From Allomyces macrogynus ATCC 38327 (lineage: Eukaryota > Blastocladiomycota > Blastocladiomycetes > Blastocladiales > Blastocladiaceae): a stretch of 64,000 nt of DNA. Position 1 is the stretch's first letter, and each line of letters opens with the position of its first letter. Position numbers and translations under genes: made by a program. This document shows positions 9,801 through 19,935 of this stretch, piece after piece. The stretch is from contig GG745328.1 of NCBI GenBank assembly GCA_000151295.1, forward strand, positions 798,503 to 862,502, given 5' to 3'. The notes beneath the pieces were generated by a model. That model was given only the letters and a program-made list of their open reading frames with translations. It was not told where the DNA came from and made no database searches.

Positions 9801-11929
9801 ACTCGCCGAGCTCGAGCAGTGCGGCCGCCGGGACGTGACCACCCATGGCCACGACATCGTCCGGCCCACTAGCCGCACCCGCGCCATCATCGGCCTCGTC
9901 CGCCAACGGGCGGGAAGGGCACACGTCGACGAGATCCCGCGCGACTTGGAGGAGCAGCGGAACGTTCAGCGCCGCGAGGTACTGCAATCCGGCGCCCGCG
10001 GCTGCCGCCGCGGCATCAAACGCGCGCTGCACGCAGTCGCGCAAGTGCGCAAACCGCACAGCCGCGTCACGGTGCCGGCGCCACTGAATCGCGGCGGCCA
10101 AGTACGCGGCGAGCGGCGACCGTCCAGAGCTCGACGATACGGGCTGGACGACTTCGAGCAGCTCAAGGTCACGGACGAGGTTGGCTTCGCGGTCGCGCGC
10201 GCCTGCATTGCCCGCAGCCTCGTCGAGTTGAAGGACGGCAAGCTCGGCCTCGAGCGCGCCTTCGAGGGCAGGAACGTGGTGTGAACTGGCGGCGGTCGCG
10301 CGCTGAAACTGGTCGAGTGCGGCCTTGGGCTTGCCCTGCAGCAGCAGCACGCGCGCATACTCGCACAGGTACGCGACATTGGTCGGTGCAAGTGTCGTCA
10401 TGCGCTCGGCCAGGGTCGCAAGGTCGTCGAGGACAGTCGTACCGCGACCACCACGGACCACGGTTGTAGACGTGCCCGACATGGCCGCTGCGGCGGGGGT
10501 GCCAGGGAGCGGGATCCGTGTCAATAGATGCACGACGGACGCAATCAGTGCCGCATTCTCGCCCTCTTCTCGACGCAGCACGGCAAGCAACTGCGTGAGC
10601 CGCTGTGCACCGCGGTCCGCTTGGCCGTCGCGGAGCAAGTCGACGAGCGCCAGGACCGCCAGCGCGTCCACCGTCGGAATCGGGGACTGGACCGCCCCAC
10701 CGGTCCCCGACGGCGACGCACCAGCAAGCGTCAAGATGCGGTGGCACGCGTCGGTGACAGCATCCCACGCGCCCGTCGCGAGCGCACAATGCATGCCCTC
10801 GATCAATGCTGGCACGCACCGCGGCCGCGCGGCCACGAGCGCTGACGCGTGCGCGCGCGCCTGGTCTGGCTGTCGCCGGATTTCCTTGTTCGTAAGAATC
10901 CGGCCAATTAGGGCGCCCGGGTTTTTCGGGTCGACCGCGACCACTTCGTCAAACGGCGAGTCGTCGGGGCTGTCGGCCATGGTTGCGGTGCTGGCCGGTG
11001 GACTGCGGAGCCACTGCGCACCGCTCGCGCCGAACGCATCGGCTGACGAGTTTTGAGTCGCGACCGAGTCCTGGCTCGCGCCCGTGAATGCCTTTGACCC
11101 GCTGACCTGCATCCCGCGCGGAGACCCGCTCGAGCCGACATTCGACCACGAGTCGGACGGCGCGCTGTCGTCGTCGCCGTTGGGGTTGTCGATGAGCGGT
11201 GGAGAAGAACGGAAGAGCTGGAGCCAGCCTTCGGCAAGCGTGATGAGCGTGGCCGCCGAGGCGCCGCCGGGGAATCGTGAGCGCGCGGTGGAGAGCCACT
11301 TGTCGGTCTCGTCGGTTGCGGCGTCGACAATGCCAAGGAAGACGATGTGTATGAAGTAGGCGGTCTCGGTGAGCGAGGAAGACCCTTCGGCCAGTGCCAG
11401 CGTGGCCTCGAGGTCGGAAATGGCATCACGGTCTCGGAAAAGTGCAGCTTTGGGTAAGATTACGGGTGACAACACCCTCGAAATGACTGCGTGGATACAT
11501 ACTGAGAGGTGTGCACCGGGAATGAGCATGGATCAGGGCTGCTGGGCCCGCGGCAGACAGAGCAGGGTCGGAAACCAGCGGCGTCAGCTCACGAACGGCC
11601 TCGTTGAATTTGCCTGGAGAAAGGAGAAGACAAATTCATCAATGAGATTAACATTCTCCTGCTTGACACCTTCAAAAGCGTCGTACCCAGCAGGATGGAG
11701 GCGACGGCGCGCCAAAATCCGAGAACTGGGGCGTCAATGGGACGGGCGCGCCGGAGAGCCACCTCGCAGCGCAGCCTTGCCGTTTGCCAGTACTTGCGGT
11801 GGATCAGGTAGAGGACCTATCGATCATCCGTTGCAGATGGTGGAGGCGTTGAGCGGGACCGAGGCTTGGTGATTGGTTTGCGCGCGAGTCGCCAATGCAG
11901 CACCCACCGTGGCGGTTTCTTCGTGATCC
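6837..11929 (-). CDS. TTC21: Intraflagellar transport protein IFT139 (TTC21 family)
   Basis: A tetratricopeptide-rich subunit of the IFT-A complex, which drives retrograde transport in flagella. Six exons on the minus strand: 11929-11906, 11816-11687, 11613-11503, 11447-7880, 7811-7637 and 7568-6837. Introns are 89, 73, 55, 68 and 68 nt. The total is 4740 nt, 1579 aa, with consistent phases; animal TTC21B is about 1316 aa. Landmarks follow TTC21B from end to end: N-terminal MDHEETATVLYLIHRKYW, YHFCLGLYHK (compare FQYCKGLY), ETAWLVLAQIYLDAAKLDAA (compare EFEKSWLLLADIY), and the end DVLVRARGMLRP (compare DILDKARASLRP). TPR-like helices run throughout; an Asp/Ser-rich insert lies near residues 140-200. 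The gene is head to head with VMP1, 375 bp apart. It is strong evidence for a flagellated stage. Confidence 0.93.
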
Positions 11930-12304
11930 ATGTTGGTTCCCCTGGTCGTTGTCGTGTAGTGCAGCAAGTTGGGTATTCTGGTGCCTGCTTGATTTACCGT
12001 TTCCAGCACCGTCAATTCATTCGCGACGTTCAAGTTGATGGACGGCAGCAAGCGTCTGACGCGGTGATCAGCGGCCGCAACAGAAGTGGCATTTCTGCCA
12101 CGTGTGCATTTCCACCGCACACTCTGACCTCACCGCAATCGTGTTTGGGGCCCACTCACGAACAACAGCAAACAGAACGCAGGGGATTGGCGTGCTGCTG
12201 TTCGCGACAGCTGTCGCCCTCGCCAACAACCAAGACGACGCTCCTCTGCACGCAAATCTTCCAGCTCAACCCGTCGCGCGCATCTTGCTGCAAGCTGCTC
12301 CGTC
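11930..12304. promoter_or_regulatory. Divergent promoter region, IFT139 / VMP1
   Basis: 375 bp between two start codons pointing outward. It must hold both 5' UTRs and promoters. No TATA box or named site is evident. Confidence 0.6.
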
Positions 12305-13913
12305 ATGCCGCGCGTGCCCAAGTCCAGCTCGCCGGCGCGGTCGCGCTCGCGATCCTCGCGCCGCCCCGCTTCCACGACCCAAGAATCCGTCAGTGAGCGC
12401 ACAGGTATCGACACGCCCATTTCCGTGACCGACGAGCTCGACATCGACGGCATTTCCATTTATCGCAGCCCTATTTTGGTTCTGCGTTACTTTGTTGCCG
12501 CGCTCGCTCGCGGTGCCCGCTCTGCCGCTGACGCGGTCGTGGCGAGACGGAACCTCGTCGCCCTGGGCGCTGTCTTCTGTGCTGGACTGTTCGTCGTGGC
12601 GCAGATCGATGGGCCGCACCAGCCGGTACACTTGCGTGCTGAGAGTCTGTGTGTGCTGCACTGTTTGGAGCCAGTCTGATCTCGAACTCCTCGAACCCTT
12701 GATTCTTCGATTTATGAACGCTGTAGTGGGTCCACGCCAGCACGTTTGCGCTCCAGTGGTACGGCTACTGGATCCTGCTCGGCGTTCTCTCGTCGGTCGG
12801 CCTCGGCACGGGCCTGCACACTTTTTTGCTCTTCCTGGGCCCGCATATTGCCCAGGTCACGGCCGCGGCCTACGCTTGCGGCCATGTCGATTTTGACGCT
12901 CAGTCTTGGGAACCGTACGCAGTTCCTGGCCTCGTCTGCGCTCCCGCTCTCCATTCCTGCTTCTCTGACGCTGCCCGAACGCTCCAGGATCAACTGCACG
13001 CCTGTCCCCGCCGGAACTGTCCCCGCTATCACGCTTGCGATCGTAGCGCGCAAGGTCCAGTGGGAAGCGTTTTGCTGGGGCCTCGGCACGGCCATTGGCG
13101 AGCTCCCGCCGTACTTTGTTGCTCGTGCGGCCTACCTCTCTGGCCGCCGCTTGGCCGAGCTCGCCGACGTGGACGCGCTGCTCGACACGCCCACCAAGAC
13201 CCAGTCGTGGTCCGACTGGGCCAAGGTCCAGGTCGCCGCGAGTATGAAAAGGTTCGGGTTTTGGGCCATCTTGGCGTGCGCGTCGGTATGTTTTCTGTCA
13301 TCTTCACAGTACGCTCTCCGTTCGCCGTCATGCTCACCCGTTGAATGGCCAATAGATCCCCAACCCGTTGTTCGACCTGGCCGGCATCGTCTGCGGCTCT
13401 GTCGGCATCCCATTCCGCACTTTCTTTGGCGCGACCATGATCGGCAAGGCCGTTATCAAGACCTCCATCCAGTCGCTCTTTGTCGCGACCCTCTTTTCGG
13501 CCAACGGCCGCGACGCTATCCTTGGTCTCCTCGGCAAAATCGCGCCGGCGCTGCAAGCCCCCGCCGCGCGGTTCCTCGACGCGCAGGTGCGCCGGTACTT
13601 GCGGCAGCCTGGTGATACGGCCGGTGGTGAAATGCCATCGGAGCCGCAGGGCGCGGCCGCGTTTGTTGGCATGGCCTGGAACGGCGTGATTGCGCTCATG
13701 CTCGGGTTCTTTGCCGTGAGTATTGTGGAGAGTGTGGCCAAAGGCGAAATGGAGCGCGTGCTCACGGCCGGTGCGCCCGATGGAGACGTGGTCGGGGCCA
13801 AAGTGGCGGCGGCGCGTGCGGAAGGGAAGGTGGATGCCGTGCCGGCACAAGCAACCAAAGCGACGGGCCGGAGCACGCCGTCGGCGACCAAGCGGCGCCC
13901 ACGACGAGATTAG
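12305..13913 (+). CDS. VMP1: Vacuole membrane protein 1 (VMP1), autophagy/ER scramblase
   Basis: ER multi-pass VTT/DedA-type protein needed for autophagosome formation and lipid scrambling. Exons: 12305-12625, 12727-12914, 12988-13285 and 13356-13913; introns 101, 73 and 70 nt; 454 aa. Signature stretches are [59 protein letters not shown] and [16 protein letters not shown]. All are characteristic of VMP1. The last junction restores [14 protein letters not shown] exactly. The N-terminus is Ser/Arg-rich and the tail after the last helix is Lys/Arg/Ala-rich. Dikarya generally lack VMP1, so its presence fits an early-diverging fungus. Confidence 0.95.
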
Positions 13914-14769
13914 GTGGGGCGCGCGAGCGCAATTATACAATGTGGATTCCATTTTGGCGCTATTCCCATACCCTTTGATGGCAACCCTCATCGCCCAGAA
14001 TCGGAAAACATGAGCTCGTGCCTCACATTCCGATCTGGTTTGACCTGCCACATCGACGGTCCTGCGTCACAGCGGACAACCGTGATATGCTGCAGCAAGA
14101 CTGCACGACCAACAATTTCATTCCTGACCACAATCAATATACTGACGAGTCAAACGCGATCAATATCTGTCGGCATAACTCGGGTACATGGCACCACCCC
14201 CACAAATCCAGTCATCCACGTTCTCAAAAAACCGCGTTGTGCCCTGACCATGGCGCTGAAAGCAATGCTGGGCATAAAGGAAGTTTAGGCCGAGCTTGGA
14301 GTCGGACGGAGGTTGTTGGTTCTCTGCGTCGTCCATCCAAAGAATACATCGGCCCCTTTTTCTGTGCTTTGCCCGTTCTTGTTTCGAGGTTGTGTTGCGT
14401 TTGTGCCTTGCATTGCCATGGGACTGCCGCCGATCGCGGCACACCAACGCAATGTTGGCCGTCATGTCTTGGAGCCGCAACAGTATTTGATCTGTCTTAG
14501 CGAGTATCGACACCAGGGCCCCTCATCGACTCCGGCTCCATCCACGAGACCGTGAATCGGCAATTGGCTGGGCGTGGTGTGCGAGGTGCGTGGTCGGATA
14601 TATCGCGCATTCAACCGTATCTGCGTCTTCTCTTTGATTGTGACTCCAGCTGCCAAAAGTCTGTTTCGACCGTCACATTTGGACCGACAGTACTCAAGCG
14701 AAAACGTCAGCCCCCGACTGCGACTCCCTGCCAACCTCCCCGTTTATCTGACGACAACCGACAGCGACC
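13914..14769. other. Intergenic upstream of cysteine-rich copy C
   Basis: No gene recognised. A TATAT element lies near 14599-14603, about 170 bp before the ATG of copy C. Confidence 0.45.
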
Positions 14770-15178
14770 ATGGCGCCCTTCACGGCTCTTCTTGTCGCGA
14801 TCCTCGCCACATTTGCCATCCTCACGGCTTTTACACACGTCGCAACCGCGTCGCCCGTACCCGACGACCTAGACTAGTCCAACTTAGGCGACTCAATCGA
14901 GAATTTGGTGGGCGTCGACGCTGCCCCTGGAAAATCTGACAAGTGTTGGGGCGTCGATGGACACGAAATGCTCGCGCAACATCACCAGGCATCTCACGAG
15001 TTCATGGCGCCTCAATGATCGTTTTAGGTACACGCGGAACCAGCGCGCGCATTGCTCGGGCGACTGCGAATACGATCCGACCTACGATGCGACCTGGTGC
15101 AAGACAAAGTGCATGCAGAAATACGACAAGCTGTGGTACGAGATGTGCCGGGATAAGAAGCCCAAGAAGTGCATTTGA
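14770..15178 (+). pseudogene. Secreted cysteine-rich family, copy C (nonsense, donor lost)
   Basis: ATG 14770 encodes the signal MAPFTALLVAILATFAILTA and the conserved ASPVPDD, then an in-frame TAG (14875-14877). Beyond it the same frame continues through NLVGVDAAPGKSDKCW to the family's Cys-Trp. The donor expected right after TG is GGGCGT instead of GTGCGT, so splicing is probably lost. Exon 2, beginning at about 15029 after TTTTAG, is intact: HCSGDCEYDP..TWCKTKCMQKYDKLW..MCRDKKPKKC, ending at TGA 15178. A nonsense mutation plus a dead donor makes this a clear pseudogene. Confidence 0.65.
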
Positions 15179-15889
15179 CGCGCGTTGGCCAGGTGCATTT
15201 GTTGCTTTCTTCAAAGTGGCTTTGGAGTCAAAGATGTCAGCTCACATCATTCCTCTGGCGGGCTCTAGGAAGCGGCCCAGATTCGGCGCAACCGCATCGC
15301 CCTCACTGATGGGCTGTGCGCCGTGAAAACATCGGATGTGATTGCGAAAAGAGAGCCATCCCAAATAGAAAATGAGTTGAAAGCACCCACTGTTCAGCCA
15401 ACCTTTATCGCAATAAGACGGTGATATTGACCTGCTGAGGCAAACGAGCAAACATCAGCGTCGTGGGAAACACATTGAATCAATGCACAACTTGTTGCGT
15501 GACCAGCAGCAGCACTGCATCACCATGATCCCTCATGTCTTGAATAGCTCTTGCGACCAAAGCGTGCCGCGCCAAGGGTCGTGTCACATGTGGAGCCGGT
15601 CGCTGGAGGGCCTTGCGGCACCGTCCTGTGTTCGCTGCCTCCTGCTTCAGCGCCGCGTTGCCGTCCCACATCCTCGGCTGATGGCTGACTGCTGCAGCAC
15701 GCATCCGCACGCATCCCCTCCTATAAATTCAACGTCACTTCAAACACCATTTTTCTCTCCTCTTTATGCGATCTGTCGCGCGCGCTCGACCGTTCTGCGA
15801 GTGCCACTCCCGACCTCCTGCTTGGATCAACGCCCTCAGCAGCAACCACGAAACCATCTCTCGTCCTCGACCCACCTTTATTTACAACC
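15179..15889. other. Intergenic upstream of cysteine-rich copy D
   Basis: No gene recognised. Holds the TATA-like element at 15722. Confidence 0.45.
15722..15727 (+). promoter_or_regulatory. TATA-box-like element
   Basis: TATAAA in CCTATAAATTCAACG, about 165 bp upstream of the ATG at 15890 (intact copy D). Copy E has nearly the same TATAAATTC context. Confidence 0.55.
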
Positions 15890-16360
15890 ATGAGACGCTT
15901 CAAGACCCTGCTCCTCGCGCGCCTCGCCTCAATCGCCGTGCTTGCCATTCTTGCAAGCATCGCTCGCCGCGCAAGCACGTCACCGGTGCCTCTCAACCGA
16001 GATGCGGTCTATTTCTATCGCAACTACGGCGACGCAGGCTTGGCGCAAGGTGGCTCGGAGGATGACTCGCTCGGCAGCGCGATTGGACCCGGTGACTGCT
16101 GGTATGGTTCCTCCGTAATTGGATTTCATTGGGACGGTTGAGGTCGACGAGTGCCGATCCACGTGCGAAGACATTGACACGAGGCATTTTTGCTGTTCAG
16201 GTACTCGAGCGATGGGCAACGGCACTGTGGCAACTGTTATGTCAAGCGCGATCGGTCGCAATGGTGCCGGACGGGCCGCTGCACGCAGCGCCACACCGGC
16301 AAGCTGACGTGCTCGGAATGCCCAGCGGGCAGTCCGACCCGCCGGTGCAACAATATCTAG
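15890..16360 (+). CDS. Small secreted cysteine-rich protein, copy D (intact)
   Basis: Two exons, 15890-16101 and 16201-16360; the 99-nt intron is GTATGG..TTCAG. 123 aa. The N-terminus MRRFKTLLLARLASIAVLAI is a signal peptide; the mature part starts near TSPVPLN. An acidic/Gly spacer ends GPGDCW. The intron splits the Trp codon (TG|G, phase 2). Exon 2 then reads YSSDGQRHCGNCYVKRDRSQ followed by WCRTGRC, LTCSECPAG and a final RRC. This gives eight cysteines, probably four disulfides or a metal-binding fold; function unknown. Spacer and signal are most like copies G and I. I know no named family with this architecture. Confidence 0.75.
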
Positions 16361-16775
16361 TTGGGCGGTCGCTGGGTAGGCTGGATGCTTCGACCTTTTT
16401 GTCGACCGTTTTTGTTTTCCGGTTCGAAATCAATGTTGGCCCGATTGTTGGCCAAAGAGTGAGTGTATTATGCAAACATGTCGTTCCAGTTTGAAAAGAA
16501 TGGTGCAATGCCTTGGATACAGATCCTGCTCTGCCGAGTCTGCTTTCTCTTGCTTACTTTGGTGCCATCGTTGTCACTTCTCCACACCACCCCACGACGC
16601 GCGCATTCGTATAAATTCGAGGCTCCTTTGAAGCGCAGATTTCCTCTCTCTTTCCCTCTCAACGATCTGGCCGAATCTTTGTGCTCGTTCGTTGTGGATA
16701 CCTGTTTCCCGCGCGCAGCACTCGTTTCCCGCAGCGACAAATCAAGAACTCGCCCATCTTCATTTCCAACGTCCA
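16361..16775. other. Intergenic upstream of cysteine-rich copy E
   Basis: No gene recognised. Contains the TATA-like element at 16610. Confidence 0.45.
16610..16615 (+). promoter_or_regulatory. TATA-box-like element
   Basis: TATAAA in CGTATAAATTCGAGG, about 165 bp before ATG 16776. Nearly the same distance and flank as the element upstream of copy D. Confidence 0.55.
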
Positions 16776-17245
16776 ATGATTTTGCGCTTAACGACTCTCG
16801 TCCTCTTCTTGCTCGCTGCAGCGCTCGCCGTACTTGCGGGCAGGGCGCACACTGTCCTCGCATCACCTGTCGCTCCGAATCACGACGCAGCCAGCAGCGA
16901 CGGCGCTGTTGACGTGGATGGAAGTGACTCGATCGGCATCAGGCTCCCCGCGAAGGTTTGTGCTGGTATATGTGACTCACGCATGCGACCCAGGCGGCAT
17001 CTTATCTCCAACCCGTATCTCGGAACGCTCATAATTAATCTTCTTTGTTCATCAGGTCCTCGAGCATCGAGAGGCGGCACTGCACGAAATGCTACGCTTG
17101 GCTGGACAGACGGACATGGTGCCGGGTTGGTTGCTGCATGCAAGAGGGGCCGCAGCCGTATGATAAGCTTTACTGCACCGAGTGCCCGATCGGCGAGCCG
17201 CCGACGAGTCCGACATGCCGCAAGGTATTTCTCGATCGGCTGTAA
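16776..17245 (+). pseudogene. Secreted cysteine-rich family, copy E (probable single frameshift)
   Basis: ATG 16776 gives the signal MILRLTTLVLFLLAAALAVL and the mature start LASPVAPN. The donor homologous to the other copies is GTATAT at 16966, preceded by GGTTTGTGCTG (Gly-Leu-Cys-Trp). That Trp frame differs from the signal-peptide frame, so one base was gained or lost near 16920-16935. The intron ends ATCAG at 17055. Exon 2 is fully open to TAA 17245: SSSIERRHCTKCYAWLDRR, TWCRVGCC, LYCTECPIGEPP and a last TC. Everything else is intact, so it is either a very young pseudogene or an assembly error. Confidence 0.6.
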
Positions 17246-17904
17246 AGGCTTTTCTGCGTGCTTTTCGTGCAGCGTACCGTCGTACGTTGTTCAGCGTAGT
17301 GTTGTGATCCGGCGCAACTATTCTCTCTTGCCCGGTAATTCAATTTTGGCAGACGCTGCCGCTAGTCCTGTTTGATCTGCGGCAAGCACGCGCAGTTTTT
17401 TGCTGGAATGCAGTTTGCTGCGCAATATCTGATCAATGATGCCGTGCGCGTCGCATGCTGAAGTGTGCCGTTGTTTGTGATCTGGGGCTCACAATCTTTT
17501 GCCAGGCAATTGATTTCAGTGTTACACTCGCGCAGTTGGTCGTGCTGTTTCTGGCCCCTCAAGGACTGTCTTTGGACGTTAAATTGAGAGCGTTATGAAA
17601 CTTTCGAGGTAGACTTTGCATAACGAAGTTCCAATCTGAACGCATTGTGTTCCGCTGTCGATGGGCTCCAGGTTCGATTGCATTTATCGAACCCGAAGAT
17701 AGTCCAACAAACGAGAGTGACAGACGCTTTTGATATGCGTTGGTGTCGTTGATGGTGGGTTGTCTTCGTTTACGCTGTTATGTCGCGGCCATTAATATCT
17801 CTCGCGGCATTCCATCCCCGAACTGCAACAGGCAGCAAAACAAGCGCAAGCACGACGAGGCACTGTTACTTCACGATTGACATCGCATTCGACGAATCCC
17901 GACC
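17246..17904. other. Gene-free stretch
   Basis: No gene, RNA gene or repeat recognised. Confidence 0.4.
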
Positions 17905-18368
17905 ATGGAGCAGCTTCCATATGTCGACAAGACGCGGATAGCGGAGTTCCTAATTCTAGTCGGTCAACCTGCCGATTTGGTTGCACTGGCGCGGACTGAA
18001 CCGTCAATTTTTATGCCAGTTCTCGATGTGGTGATCCGACGCGCGCCCAATGCCGTCAGTCTTGATCCGGGGTCGCTGTATGGTGTGAACGACGATTTTA
18101 TCATTCTTTCCAAGAGCCCACTTGGGGCCATTGCCATGATGCGGATCGACGACCCACCGTGCGCGCTCCTGGTGCTAAGTGCGTCTTGCCCTGCTATCCC
18201 ACAGACCGCTTGTATTCTCTGGCCAAGGTGATGCGCGTGTCGCATTTGGCGCTCTTGTGGAAAACGGGCGTGAACGGGACTGCTGTTGTGGCGAGGGTCC
18301 TGGATCACAATTGGCGAGCCCTGGAACGCTTGACGCTCTCTAGAGATGGTGGAGTGTGGAGTTTGTAG
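17905..18368 (+). pseudogene. F-box-like N-terminal fragment with LRR-like end
   Basis: The frame from ATG 17905 reads MEQLPYVDKTRIAEFLILVG, then DLVALARTEPSIFMPVLDVV. It resembles the F-box-like start of the F-box/LRR gene at 26-28 kb (LPYDVIEKLCL..ALASPIFFAPAVHTAL). After about 95 residues the frame is lost at 18175-18230. A second open piece follows (LAKVMRVSHLALLWKTG..VVARVLDHNWRALERLTL) and ends at 18368. A 26-nt GTGCGT..CAG segment could join the two in frame, but that is shorter than any other intron here. It is most likely a truncated duplicate; a very short functional gene is possible. Confidence 0.4.
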
Positions 18369-18601
18369 TTCCAAGACGTGATCCGGTATTGCCGGTCTGA
18401 GTTGGCAGTTTGATATTGGCCAACGAGCGATTGTAAAAGTCCATTTGAGTGTCTATGTATCATGGTATTTTTCTCCCGCTTTCGCTTGCTTTGCGCGCGG
18501 CCCTGCCATGCCCAAGCACCCCAGTGTCCTTGCCGAAATGCATTCCATTCCATTGAGCGTTCAGTCCGGCCTCCTACCTCCAAACCAAGTCTTCTCCACC
18601 G

Positions 18602-19556
18602 TTACGCACTCGTGATTGCACGGATGAAGTCTATCGTATCGAGTGCAGCGGGTGGTAGCGAGCAGCGTCAGTCCATGGTCGACGACAAAGCGAGCAGCCT
18701 CTCAAATCACGACGATGACGTACCTTCGTACTTGACCTGCCCGTCCTTGGTCATGTCGACGTACTTGAGCAACTCGTCGACCTCGGCGTTGGTCATCTTC
18801 TCGCCGAGCGACGTCAGGACTAGAGGCCGGTCCGCGTGAGGCGTTAATTTGGGAGGAGCTTGCGGCAAACCCAGTCGAGACCCACCGACGCACCATAACG
18901 CAGCTCGCCTGACGAAATGAACCCGGCGCCCTCCTTGTCGAACACGGCAAACCCTTGGCAAAACTCCTCGATGGTGCCGGCGGCCTTGAACCCGTCGGGC
19001 CGCGACAGAATGTCCTTGAACAGGTCAAAGCTGATGGGCTTCTGGCCCTCTGTGGGTGTCGTGGCGAAGGGGAGCGTGAGATTCGGGATGGAGAATGCGC
19101 GCAAAGGTGAGGCGGGTGCGTACTGTCGGGCAAGGTCACGAGAATGTCGGCGACTTGGGCCTCGGTCGGGTTCTGACCGATCGAGCGAAGAACGTCGCCG
19201 AGAGCTATCAAACGAGTCGACTTGGCGTGAGCGGCCAAATCGGGCCGAGAAATCGGTGTCGCGCGGTTTGTACCTTCGGGCTCGATGAAGCCGTTGCCCT
19301 TGCGGTCAAAGAGAGAGAAGACCTCCTTGAATTCTACACGATCGGCGCCGCGGACGCAATTCGTTAGTTCCCTGCACGTCGCGCGGTTCGGTTTGCGCAC
19401 TGCTGGCACGCTCACGCACCGGCAATCTGGTCCTCGGAGAAGTTCTGAGAGAGGGTCGATCGGTGCGAAACAGTAGGGAAGCAGGTATTGGTGAGCTTCA
19501 GGAGCGTGGGCGGCACCAAAGACCGGCGCGGCCAGGAACGGATCGGCACACACCAT
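18602..19556 (-). CDS. Myosin essential light chain (Cdc4/Mlc1-like, EF-hand)
   Basis: Light chain that binds IQ motifs of myosin heavy chains; Cdc4/Mlc1 act in the cytokinetic ring. Seven exons on the minus strand: 19556-19554, 19444-19420, 19333-19274, 19204-19124, 19049-18894, 18819-18724 and 18630-18602. Introns are 109, 86, 69, 74, 74 and 93 nt; 149 aa, against 141 in fission yeast Cdc4. The spliced protein begins MNFSEDQIAEFKEVFSLFDR. It includes SIGQNPTEAQVADIL, SRPDGFKAAGTIEEFCQGF, VFDKEGAGFISSGELRYV and LTSLGEKMTNAEVDELLKYV, and ends DFIRAITSA. The RYVLTSLGEK hinge is typical of this family. Loop acidic residues are partly lost, as in other ELCs. Exon 1 is the ATG alone. Confidence 0.93.
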
Positions 19557-19935
19557 GGTGAAAGCGGTTGGAGGTGGGTGCGGCGTGTCGGGAATTAGAT
19601 CAAAGCAGAGATCGACCGCAGCGAGTTGCAGCGAGTTGGTGTTGGCGTTGCGGACAAGAGAAGAGTCGGATGCGGCAGTGACGGAGGGTCAAACAAGCCG
19701 AACAAAGCGAGCGAACGCGGGTAGCACAGACGCGAATGCTGGGAGACGCGATACAAAGTGTGGCAACTTATCACGCCCAGGCATGTGATGCTGTCAACAC
19801 TTCCTCACCGCAGTCTGAGCGAGGCACCCCAAGTCCAGCGCCAACGATTCCACCGTGGATCTCGTCGTGCAGGACAAGTCGCTGCCAGCAACGACAATCA
19901 GCTTGGCTGCCAGCTCTACCGACCCAACTGCGATC
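19557..19935. promoter_or_regulatory. Divergent promoter region, myosin ELC / NOP9
   Basis: 379 bp between two outward-facing start codons. No TATA box or recognised site seen. Confidence 0.55.

Noticed and set aside
8038..11056. Several long plus-strand frames across the IFT139 gene (e.g. 8038-8625, 10325-11056)
   Set aside because: Antisense shadows of a 3.5-kb GC-rich exon whose minus-strand product matches TTC21 from end to end.
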